Shown piece by piece: positions 34,850 through 46,100 of a DNA stretch of 64,000 bases. The notes beneath the pieces were generated by a model. That model was not told where the DNA came from. It made no database searches and was given only the letters and a program-made list of their open reading frames with translations. Where the stretch lies: positions 212,501-276,500 of the forward strand of contig NC_053416.1 of the NCBI RefSeq assembly GCF_016859285.1, read 5' to 3'. Position 1 is the stretch's first letter; each line of letters begins with the position of its first letter. The position numbers were made by a program, and so were the translations under genes. Source of the stretch: Xiphias gladius (lineage: Eukaryota; Chordata; Actinopteri; Istiophoriformes; Xiphiidae).

Positions 34850-37800
34850 CGGACTCCTGCAGGGGGCGCTGTTTGTCTTTTGGAGCTCTAACTGAAGCAA
34901 TTGATTTAATACAAGGTGAACATAAACTGGTTTGTGACTGGATCAGGATCCGGATGGACAGTCCAGCAGAGGGGTATGTGGATTTGAGTCAAGGCGGGAA
35001 CTTAAAATAAGCCTTAAATTCAGACAGGAAGATGAGCGTGTTAATCCAGGTCCGATGGTTGTCGAGGTAACTAGAAGGATTCTGGGGAGAGCATAGTGAT
35101 GACAGGTACTCCTGTGCGTGAAGACCTGCGTTTGTGGGGGCCAGGTGAGGAGGGTCAAGGGTTGATAGCGCATCTGCTCTTCTGGAGTTTCAGCAGAACA
35201 AGTTCAAATGTATGTCTGAGCTTCCCGGTTCGGCCGAGGGAAGCAGAGGAGTCCCACGTGCGGAGGTGGTCTTAGAGTCGAAGACTCTAGAGAGTCATTG
35301 TGGTGTCCGGCACAGCGCGACACGGAGGCCTTGACGTAGGGAGCGGGCTGAGCTATGCAGAGGCAGGGGAGAGGGTACAGGGACACGAGGAAAGGTAGAA
35401 CGGGCAGTGGAGGAAGGTGAGTCATAGGTTTAAAACAAGAAATATAGGAGCAGAGTTGGGATATTTCATGACTGAAATTTGGTCAAGAGAAGGAAATATC
35501 AAAACAATTAACTTTTACAGTCCATGTAAAAGGCTTTCAATAAAGTTGATGGAAGAACTCGATCCACACTGAGAAGGGAAAGTGATGAGTCGTGGAGATT
35601 TGAATGGCCATAGCGCCTTATAGTTTAACTGTAACGATGACAATGCAAGAGTTAATGGTCATTCAAATGTATTTTGTCTAAATGCTGGAAGTGGAATTCA
35701 GATCAGGTACAGAATCGTGACCGTTACCCTGTGGTACCTGTAGGAGGCGGGAATGTAGAAGAATATGATAGAGGAGGATCACAGAAATGCTCTTTCAGTT
35801 GTATTGAGTGGAAAACATTTAGTCATATTAGTGATCAAGCACTCCAAAAAATATGATGTTTGATATTAATGAAGATGTTTCTGATTGTAAAGCTATTCTC
35901 AGGTCTGTTCCGAGGAAGGGAGGCCTGCACCTAAAGCTTTTAAAGTCTGGTTTCAGGCAAATGTGAGGAGAATCATAAAACGTTAAAAAGTTTTGTAACT
36001 GAGTGGGAAGGAGACAGAAATGGTTTCCAGTCTTCACACCTGCAGCGAGAGATGAAGAGGAAACAGAGATGCTGCAAAAACTGTTGAAATTCATAGTTTT
36101 GACAATATTAGTGAAGAGGGGAGGAAATGAAGAGGACGGGAAACTACGTTAGCGGAGAATGAAGAGCTACAACAGCACAAGGCAGACACCAGTGGCCTAC
36201 TGAACAAGGTCCTAGCACTGCAGTCATCGATCCAGATCGGTCCTGAATCGCTCTCTCAGGTGAACCAAGATGTCAGCCTCAGGCAGTTGACAGATCTGTT
36301 ATATACTGGGAAACCATCTCGGCGAATCATCTGAGGACATTTTACTGGAACTATATAGTAAAGTTTGGGAGGGCTGGAAGTGGCCACCTCCATCCAGCTG
36401 CTGTAGTTCCAACACACAAACCAGGGAAAGATTGTGCAGACCCAGGGAATAATAGACCAGTTTCTTTAACATCCGGTATATGCAAAATAATGGAGAAAAT
36501 GATAAATGAAAGGTTAAGTTATTCCATAGAAAATAAAGGATATCTATCCAAAAACCAGAGTGGCTTTAGTAGAGGAAGAAATCCTATGGATCCAGCTCTA
36601 TGTTTAGAACATGAAATTAGAAAAGCAGAGGCAACAGAGGAAGTGATGAAAGGAAATGCAAATGAAAGGAAATGATATGATGTGGAGAGAAGGACTGTTA
36701 ATCAGACTCTGTAAATTAGGGTCGAATATACATCATAGATGGATTATGGACCTTTTACTGGGAAGATGAATACAAGTCCGAATAAAAAAGAACTGTTCAG
36801 GAGTTGTTCCATTTGAAAATGGAACAACTCAAGGAATAAACCCTTTACTGTTCTCCATAATAATAAGTGATGTTTTTATGGAAATGGACAATGGGAACTT
36901 TCTTCCACTTTCTGCAGATGATCGGGCAGTTTAGAGGAAGGGAAGAAATTTGGAATTCATTGTAAAGAAAATGCAGGGGGCTGTTATGGAAGCAGAAGAG
37001 TGGTCATATTAATGGGGTTTTAAACTTTCAGTTGATAAGACAAAGACAGTGTCCTCTACAAAGAAAAGAAGTGGTAGAGCGATAAAACTAAAAGGATATA
37101 AGACAGTGAAATACTTGAAGTTTCCAGGCTCATGGTTTGATGAAAGAATTACATGGAGTGAACATATTCAGAAAGTAGTGGACAAATGTCAGAAAGAACT
37201 AAAGGTGGTGTCTGGTTGGAAGCGAATGGGGGGGCAGACAGAGCTACTTTAAAGGCCATATACAGTGGCTCCATTGGATCAATATTACATTACGGTTGTG
37301 TGGATCAACAGCAAGTAAATCTCTCAAAAGGTTGGATGACATTCAGTATCAGGCTTTGAGATTATGCATTTAAAACTTAAATAAATGCCACTAGAAATGA
37401 GAAGGATGCAGCTCTCACTGAATTACTGGGTTAATTTACAGGACCACAGTCAAGACCATCCAACACAAGACACTCTCAGACCTTGTTGGGAGACGGAGAG
37501 AAACAAAAAGCTTTGGATGGTAAGTGATAAACAAAGCAACAGAACATAAAGTAGCTCAACTAAACCTTAGTCCAGCAGCACCACCGTGGAAACTTCCTGC
37601 TGCCACAGTAGATTTTACATTATTAGAAAAGGAGAACAAGGACAGGGAGGTTTTTAAATTCACATATCATACAGGCATATATTGATAGTTACCACAGTTA
37701 CGTCCAGGGCTACACAGATGCGTCAAAGAGTTTAGTTAATAAAACAGGAGTAGCATTTATTGGTCCAGAGTTTCATATCAAAGTAGGGAAAAGGATCAGT

Positions 37801-38494
37801 GAGGGACCGTCAGTTCATACAGGAGAAATGCCTGCAATGTTGTTGGCAGTGAAGTGGGTGGAGGATACGAGACCAGTGAGAGGAATCATTTGTTCAGACT
37901 CAGGCTCGGTTTACAGCTCAGAGGAACCACAATCAAAGGTATCAAAGGAAATGGAAAAAGCAGATGAGGCTGCAAAGGAGGCCACAAAAAATAGTAACAT
38001 TGAGTTGGCAATTAGTTTCAGCGGGAAGGAAATCAAGAGCATTAAGAAGCAGAGATTGAAGGAAAGTTGGCATAAGGCATGGAGGAAGAGAGGAAAGGAA
38101 AGAGGGAGAAAAGAGCTGCGCAGGAGGGAACAAGACTGAGAATGTGTCAAAACCGGTTAACCTCATACAGGCAGAGGGGACCACTGTTGGTAAGAGAGAC
38201 ATGCTCCACTGTCTGATTCAAAGGCTCAGAGATAAAAGGACACTTTGATCGAATAGATACTCTACAGAAGAACTCAAGAAACGAGTCCCATCCAATCCTG
38301 TTTCAGTATCGGAGGCTAAATCGTTTTATTGAGATATGAGGGTTTTATTTAATATTGTAAATACTTGACATTCTGTTCACACTCCATGCCAGTAAGTGGC
38401 GTTAATGCACCAGTTCTTTGTTTGCCAAGCGCAGTAAACATCAAACAAGAAGCAGCAGCAGAAGAAGAAGAAGAAGAAGAAGAAGAAGAAGAAA
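34850..38494 (+). mobile_element. Decayed RNase-H-bearing LINE (I/Nimb-like) ending at the ik promoter
   Basis: Plus-strand fragments follow the order of an I-clade LINE. RT N-terminal part near 36390-36660: THKPGKDCADPGNN, RPVSLTSGICKIMEKMINER, GFSRGRNPMD. RT C-terminal part at 37049-37252: KYLKFPGSWFDERITWSEHI. RNase H at about 37705-37950: YTDASKS, GVAFIGPEFHIKVGKRIS, HTGEMPAMLLAVKWVEDTRP. Its 3' end has CCAGTAAGTGGCGTTAATGC and a (GAA)n tail at about 38455-38494, as I know from fish elements of this group. Stops and frameshifts are frequent. The left boundary is uncertain. Confidence 0.8.
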
Positions 38495-38629
38495 CAACAG
38501 AAACAGAAACAGCAGCAGCAGCAGCCATAGTCGAAGCCACCGCCAAGTGAAGCTAACTGACCGTCAGTTTCTGTTACTGGTGGAACAGACTCGTTTTCAC
38601 CGTTAAGGGGGGACCAACGCACCGCTGAG

Positions 38630-40096
38630 ATGCCTGAAAGTAAGCTGAAGCCTGAAATACGTCAGCGGAACATTGATTAGCACCATAACAGACTGTGCAA
38701 CAAACCGTTAGCTTGTGGTACAGCTAGCTTAGCTGTTGTGAAATCAGCAGAGATACACATCCTTTTAGTCCCAATTAAAAATAATTAGTGCCAAACTTTA
38801 ACTAACCACTATTATTAACAAATTGGTGTCGTGCTGGTTAAAATGAAGGCCCTAAACCGATAAATCGCTCTACACAGCGAGATGTTTCGCTGTTAGCCTA
38901 GCTTATTTTTCTCCGAGTCGGCTCCGACAACATTGAACCGGACTCCATTCACTTTTCTGCTAATGTTGCCTTGCTCATCGGCAATCCAAAAAGCTGAAAC
39001 GACCTGATCAACAGAATCTTAATGTAACGGAGAATCAGTTGATCATTTTAGTTAATGTTCAGGTAAAAGCACCGAATGTGAGGATTTGATGCTTTTCTGG
39101 GTTGTGTGATTGTAAACTGAATCTCTCTGACTTTTGGACTATGGTTGCATCCATCTCTTGCGGCTGTGGGAGATAATAGCGGTTATTATTCACTATTTTC
39201 TGAAATTTTATAGACAAAATGATTAATCCTTTAATCGAGTAAATGGTCGTCAGATCGTTTAGTAATGTAAATCGTTATCAGTTACAGCTGTTTAGATAAT
39301 TACTTCTCATCTGTTCCTGTTTACCTCCACGTTCTTCCTCCTGTGCTGCTATGATGCCCAAACGGATCAGTAATGTTTCATCTTATCTTTAATGATAAAC
39401 TCCATTTTAAGCCAAAATCTTCTTCTGCAGCTTCTTAAATGAAAATATTTTCTGTTGTGTTTATATTAAATTAAATATCACAGACAAACACTATTTGTAT
39501 GGTCCTAAGGAAATGTTTTATAGTAAAACTAATTTTTTATAATACTATAAATATAATAAATTATCAGTATAATCGTCCATGTTACGGACCAAAGAATCAA
39601 ACAAGTAAATCGATTAATTGATAATAAAAACAGTTGTCAGTTGTAGGCACCTCCTCAGTTTATATTGAATATAAGTGGCGTGTGAAGCAGTGTTGTTGCG
39701 CCCCCTGCCTTCAGTCTGTTCACAAACATCCTGTCTGTTTCTTGTCTTCAGCTGAAAGTTACTCCAACCCTCTGGCTCCTGATGGTCACGAGGTGGACGA
39801 CCACAGAGCTGCAGCTCAGTGAGTGTTTCTGATCCTCACAGTGTGTGTTGTTGTGTTATTTTACCTGTCTGTCTGTCCGTGTGTGTGTGTGTTAACATAA
39901 CCTGGTGTGTCTCTTCAGGTCTAAACTGACCAATGATGACTTCAGGAAGTTACTGATGACACCGCGGGCGGCGCCCTCCTCAGCCCCGCCCTCCAAGTCC
40001 AGACACCATGAGTGAGTGACGAAGGAGGGAAAACACTACTAATGCTTTATGTCTGCCGTCAGAGCAGATGTTACACTCTGATGATGAGGGTGATGG

Positions 40097-40127
<31 letters not shown>

Positions 40128-43100
40128 TTATTCATCTGGTTTATTTCCCAGAATGCCAAGGGACTATAACGAGGATGAGGATCCTGCTGCGAGGAGGAGG
40201 AAGAAGAAGAGGTAAGTGTGGATCAGGTAGCATTTCGCATTGGTCACACAGGTTGAAGATGTTCCGAGCAGCTTTTTATCCGAGACCCCAGGAAGTTACT
40301 CCTCCCAGCTGAGAAACATAGCGTCATTTTTACACTTCAGTTTTGGTACAGACTAAACAAACCAGACGTGTTAATCCGTGAGCTTCCAGCCGGCTACATG
40401 CTTCCTGATCGGCTCGTGGGTCTGCGGGAACCCCGATACAGTCACTTCCTTTTCCACCTCCTTTCTAAATGCATCAATAATCAGATAACCAGCGTATTTT
40501 CAAAGACCAGAAACAAATTAAAGAAAGTACCATGCTGACACACAGAACCTGTACAAGTTTTAAGAAAGAACCATCACGTTCGGCTTTTCCTGCTTTTTTT
40601 CTTCTACGGCAGCCTCCCTGTGTGCTGCTGTAGACCGGTCGACAGTGCCCACTACAGTGTCAAAGAGCAACGACAGCTCCAGAGAGCAGCTCGTGCGAGT
40701 ATGTACACACTGATTGCTGCGAACAGTGTGCACACACCTGCAGAGGAAGCCGCTCGCAGGTTGTCACACGCAGCATGTTGAGGGGCTTGTAGGTGAATTT
40801 TTTTACCTAGCTGACTAGCTGTTTCCAGTCTTTATGCTAAGCTACCCAGCTACTAGTGTAGCTTCATATTTAGTGCAAAGACATGAGTGAGATCAATGTA
40901 AACGTGAATCTCAGAGAGAGGAGTGGATTTCATCAAATTCATTAGAATCCTCTAATGATGAAAATAATTATTAAAGTTATCAGAGGATTCACATTGATTG
41001 CAGCAGCCTCAATCATGATACAGATGTTTTACACAGCTGGTTACCATGGGAACACAGGTAAGCATGCTATCACAGGCCCTCCAGCATTTCAGAGTTACCA
41101 ACAGCGTCACCTGGATCCCACCTGAAGAGCTATTTGCCTGACGATTATTTGCCTGATCTTTAACATCAGTCTGTTTCTCTGATTAAGCCATCCTCAACTC
41201 CAGCTGTTCTGATCATTTTATTGGTTATTAATTATTGATTTGTGTTTTGTTGCAGTTACTATGCTAAGCTACGTCAGCAGGAGATGGAGCGAGAGAGAGA
41301 GCTGGCTGAAAAGTACCGAGACCGAGCAAGAGAGAGACGAGATGGAGTCAACAAAGATTACGAAGAGACAGAGCTGATTAGCACCACAGCTAACTACAGA
41401 GCTGTAGGACCCACTGCTGAGGCGTGAGTACTGCTAAATCTAATGCTAACACTGCTAACTATACAGCTACAGGTGGTGAATGTAGGAGTGCTCCTGAAGT
41501 GACTGGTGGTTCAGATATAAATCAACAGCGTCTGATGTTTTTTTTTTTGGTTTTTTTTGTTTTGTTTGTTTTGTTTAGTTTTTTTTGTCATCCCTGTCGC
41601 TGATGTTCTCTCCTGCTGTCCTGGATGTTTTTTTGTTTTTCAGAGATAAGTCAGCAGCAGAGAAACGTCGGCAGCTGATCCAGGAATCTAAGTTTTTGGG
41701 AGGTGACATGGAGCACACTCACTTGGTGAAAGGTCTGGATTTTGCTCTGCTGCAGAAGGTCAGTCACAGAAAAATTAATTCAACATGTTTTTATTCTGAT
41801 ATGTTTTAATATGCCACCATTTCCATTCCGAAAGTCTTCAGACCCCTCCACTTTGTTCACATTTTTTTTTATGTTGCAGTCTTATGTAAAAATTATTTAT
41901 ATTCATCTTTTCCCTCATCAGTCTAAACTTAATACCCCATAATGGCAAAGCCAAAACATAAGTTTATAAATTTTTGCAAATTTATTAAAAATGAAAAAAC
42001 TGAAACAGCACACTGACATAAATATTCAGACCCATTACTCAGTATTTAGTTGAAGCACCTTTGGCAGCGATTACAGCCTCGAGTCAAGTTTGGTTTGACG
42101 CGTCAAGCTCTGCACACCTGGACTTGGGGATTTTCTGCCTTCCTTCTCTACAGATCCTCTCAAGCTCTGCCAGGTCCGATGGGGGCCATCGGCGGACAGC
42201 CATTTTCAGGTCTCTCCAGAGATGCTGGATTAGGTTGAAGTCAGGGCTTCATCAGACCAAAGTCTTGTTTCCCACAGTCTCAAAGTCCTTTAGGTGCCTT
42301 TTTGCAAACTCCAAAGAGCTTTCATGTGTCTTCCAGTGAAGAGAGGCTTCCATCTGGCCACTCTACCATAAAGCCTAGACCACTGGAGTGCTGCAGTGAT
42401 GGTCGTCCTTCTGGAAATTTTTCCCATCTCTCTACAGGATGTCTGGAGACCAGCCAGAGTGAACGGGGTTCTTGGTGACCTCTTTTTTCGAAGGCCCTTC
42501 TCCACCAACTGCTCAGTTTAGCTGGGCGGCCAGCTCTAGGAAGAGTCCTGGTTATGGAGGCCACTGTGCTCTTCAGAACCTTCAATGCAGCAGAATTCCT
42601 TTCTGTAGCCTTCCCCAGATCTGTGCCTCAACACAGTCCTGTCTCTGAGCTCTGCAGGCAGTTCCTTCGAACTCATGGCTTGGTTTTTGCTCTGATATGC
42701 ATTGTCAGCTGTGAGACCTTATATGGACAGGTGTGTGCCTTTCCAATCATGTCCAATCAATTGAATGTACAACGAGTGGACTCCAATCAAGGTGTAGAAA
42801 CCTCTCAAAGGTGAAGAAGAGAAATGGGAGGCGCCTGAGCTAAATTTCAAGCGTCATGGCAGTCGGTCTGAAGACTTCCTGAATGAACTGTGTGTCTTAT
42901 TAAAGTGCGGCTGATTGCTCCTGTGATACTGGAGGTTAAACTGTTTTATCTGGTCCAACACTGACAAATTACCAAGTCCCACTGCCTTCTCCTCAGCGTA
43001 TCAGAATCAGTTTCCATCATCTTTGCCTTTAAAATCCAGTCAGAAAACCACATTGTGTGATTATTGTTGATGAACCTTTCCACTCTGCAGGCTTCACAGT

Positions 43101-46100
43101 TACGGATGGTGTAGACTGAACTGCAGTGTGTTAAACTGTACCTGTGTGTTACAGGTGAGAGCTGAGATCACCAGTAAAGAGAAGGAAGAAGAAGACATGA
43201 TGGAGAAAGTCCAGAAGGAGGCCAAGTATGAAACCAAGAGGCATTTGTACCAAGCGAAATCCCAAATTTGTCAAAAAGTACATTTGTCCCTAAAAGCTCT
43301 GAAATCAAAAGTCTGTGTCTAAACTGTGAGCTCCCACAGTTCGTTAAGATGCTGCTGATCAGATGAATTATAATTAAGATCATAGCTCTTGCTCTTTCAA
43401 ATTTGCACTCACTCAGCCTCAACTGTGACTGAGTTAAAAGAACATTTGACCACAAACTGCGAGCCTCTCAGCAGCTGATTGGACTCTGGTGATATTTAAA
43501 CAACAACCAGGACTAAACTGTCTGTCTGACCTTTGACCTCTGCGTCTGTCTGTCAGGAAAGACGTGGAGCCGGAGGAGAAGATGGAGTTCAAGACTCGTC
43601 TCGGTGAGTCTGATCAGAGCAGTTAGACCTGATGATCACATGTTTTCGTGTGACACTTCATTAATCTCATCATCCAACATCATGTTTCAGCTTCAAACTC
43701 TCACTGTGCTGATGTATTTACTTCTACACACTATGTGTGTGTAAAATATGAAGTAATTCACTTCAGTGTGATTTGCATTTTAATTTCACTAAAGAACTAA
43801 TAATATGATTTTAAAAGTCTTTCAAATTAAAATAAAAATTTCCTGTGGAAAGTTTTCATATTTCTAGAAAAAAATGACTGTAGTTTGAGAAAATAGTTAC
43901 AATAGTTGTAATTTCTCAAATTACATTTTCTGTGATTTTTCACTTACAAAGGGATATTTCTTGAAAAAAAGTAGTAATATTTTGACAAAGTTGTTTCACA
44001 AAAAAGGTTGTAATGTAATTCAAGAAAAATTAGATAGAGTCGTAATGTTTTGAGAATAAAGATATAAAAATTTCTGGACTAAAGTTGTAATATTTAGATA
44101 AAGAAGCTATAATAGTATTTTTTTCTTAAAGTAAAGGGGACATTTGACCAAGATTAAACTACACAGAGGTGTGTTTCACCATGCACGCCCCCACCCCCAG
44201 GTAGGAACATCTACCGCGTGGTGTTCAGGTCCGGTCTGGTGGAGAGGAACGAGCTCTTCCTGCCCGGCAGGATGGCGTACGTGGTCGACCTGGACGATGA
44301 GTTCACCGACACCGACATCCCAACAACTCTGATCCGCAGCAAAGCCGACTGTCCCAGCATGGAGGTACTGCCCATTACAGTCTGGTCCCTTTGTGACGAG
44401 ACTGGGTTTGTAACGGTTCACAGACCTGCTGCGCTGCTGTCGGAGCATTTAACAACAGCAGGGTTGTGAAAGTGCACCCAAGTGTTGTCAGCGAACTGCA
44501 GCTGTCTCAGAGGCTGATCACAACACCTGAGAGAACAGGTGCTTCATGACGTGTTTGAGTTGGTAGCAGTGGTTTGAGTGGTGATTTTTAGGTTTTATTT
44601 CCGCCTCCTTTAAAAGAGCTTTTAGCTGATTTTGCTTCAGCTGAAACCTCAACTGCTTTCATAAGTTTCAACTCACAGTTCAGCTACTTTCACAGCTTAC
44701 ACCTCAGTGCTTTCATTGCTTATACTCAACTACTTCAGCTCCTACACTTTGACTCATGTAACTGCCGTCAGTGCTTGCATACCTTTAGCTCTACCACTTC
44801 AACAGAAACTGCTTTCGACTCTTCCTCTTCAGCTGACACTTCGGCTACTTTTAGTGCTTCCACTCATCTTTCAGCTGCCTTCAGCCTAGGCCCGCAGATC
44901 AGCTTCCACAACTGTGGCCACACCGGCTGACTCTCACTTCCGTCTTAATCTGTGATGATTCAGCTTCAGCTGGAATTTAAATTGAATTTACAGTCACTTC
45001 ATTTTTAGATCACGTTTCAGCTGCTGTCAACGATTCCCATCTTAAGACATTTGAGTTCGGTTACACTGTTTGCAGCTGCAGTTTTCAGTCTAAGCGGAAG
45101 GAGCAGAGTTGTCTTTACAAATGGAGCATTTTGATTTGATAAATGAAGACAATATTCTCTCTCTGTGTCTCAGGCTCAGACGACTCTGACCACCAACGAC
45201 ATTGTGATCTCTAAACTGACGCAGATCCTGTCTTACCTCAGACAGGGAACACGACACAAGAAAATCAAGAAGAAGGACAAAGGTAACACACACACGCTCA
45301 CTAGTTTTGTTTAGATGAGCGTTGTTTTATGGTTGTGTGTGTGTGTTTTTTTATGGTGGCTGTTGTGCGGCTGCTGCTGTTGCAGTGTACGTCGACTAGT
45401 TGACTTGTGTGTTTATCCTGGGGGCTGCTGGGTAGTACTAAAGAAAATGTACTGTTAGTGTCAGTACTAGAGACGGAGACTGGATTTGTTAATACATAAA
45501 GTCGGTCATTTTATTACCAACGAGTTTCCTCTAACAGCTTTAACAGCTGAATCCCAGTATTAAACTGGGACCAGTTCTATGATCCCTGGGTTTCTGAGTC
45601 TGTCCCTTAATCAGACTGCAGCCGCAGTTCAGTTCCTGTTATATGTTGTTTCTCAGAGAGGAGTCACATTTTTAATGGTTATAAGACAATTAACAGTGGA
45701 CAAACTGATCTGTGTTTGGTTTTAGGTAAACTGGATGATAAGAGGGCTCCCGAGGCTGACCTGAGGTCAGTTCACAACAACATAACAATTTGCTGCTTAT
45801 AAAACAGTCTGTGAAGACACATTGTGTCTTCATTTAACTCTCTCTGTGTCTCAGTATCTTTGACGACATCGGGGACTACATCCCGTCCAACGCATCGTCT
45901 GCCAAACCTCCCAAAGACAAAGACAGACACCGAGACAGAGACAGAGACAGAGAGAGAGAGAGAGAGAGAGACAGAGACAAGGAGGACGACAGCAAGAGCA
46001 GGAGACACAGCTACTTCGAGAAACCGCGAGGAGACGAACACCAGGTCAGACAGGCGGAGACACGTGGAGACAGACAGGTGTATGTGCTGCTGCTTACTGT

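Noticed and set aside
36801..36830. Perfect palindrome GAGTTGTTCCATTT..AAATGGAACAACTC.
   Set aside because: Lies in the LINE reverse transcriptase just before the PQG-type motif, where the coding sequence itself (PFENGT) gives this symmetry; probably not functional.
38349..38622. Short ORFs rich in Glu, Arg or Ser near the ik start.
   Set aside because: Translations of the LINE (GAA)n tail and CAG/CAA repeats.
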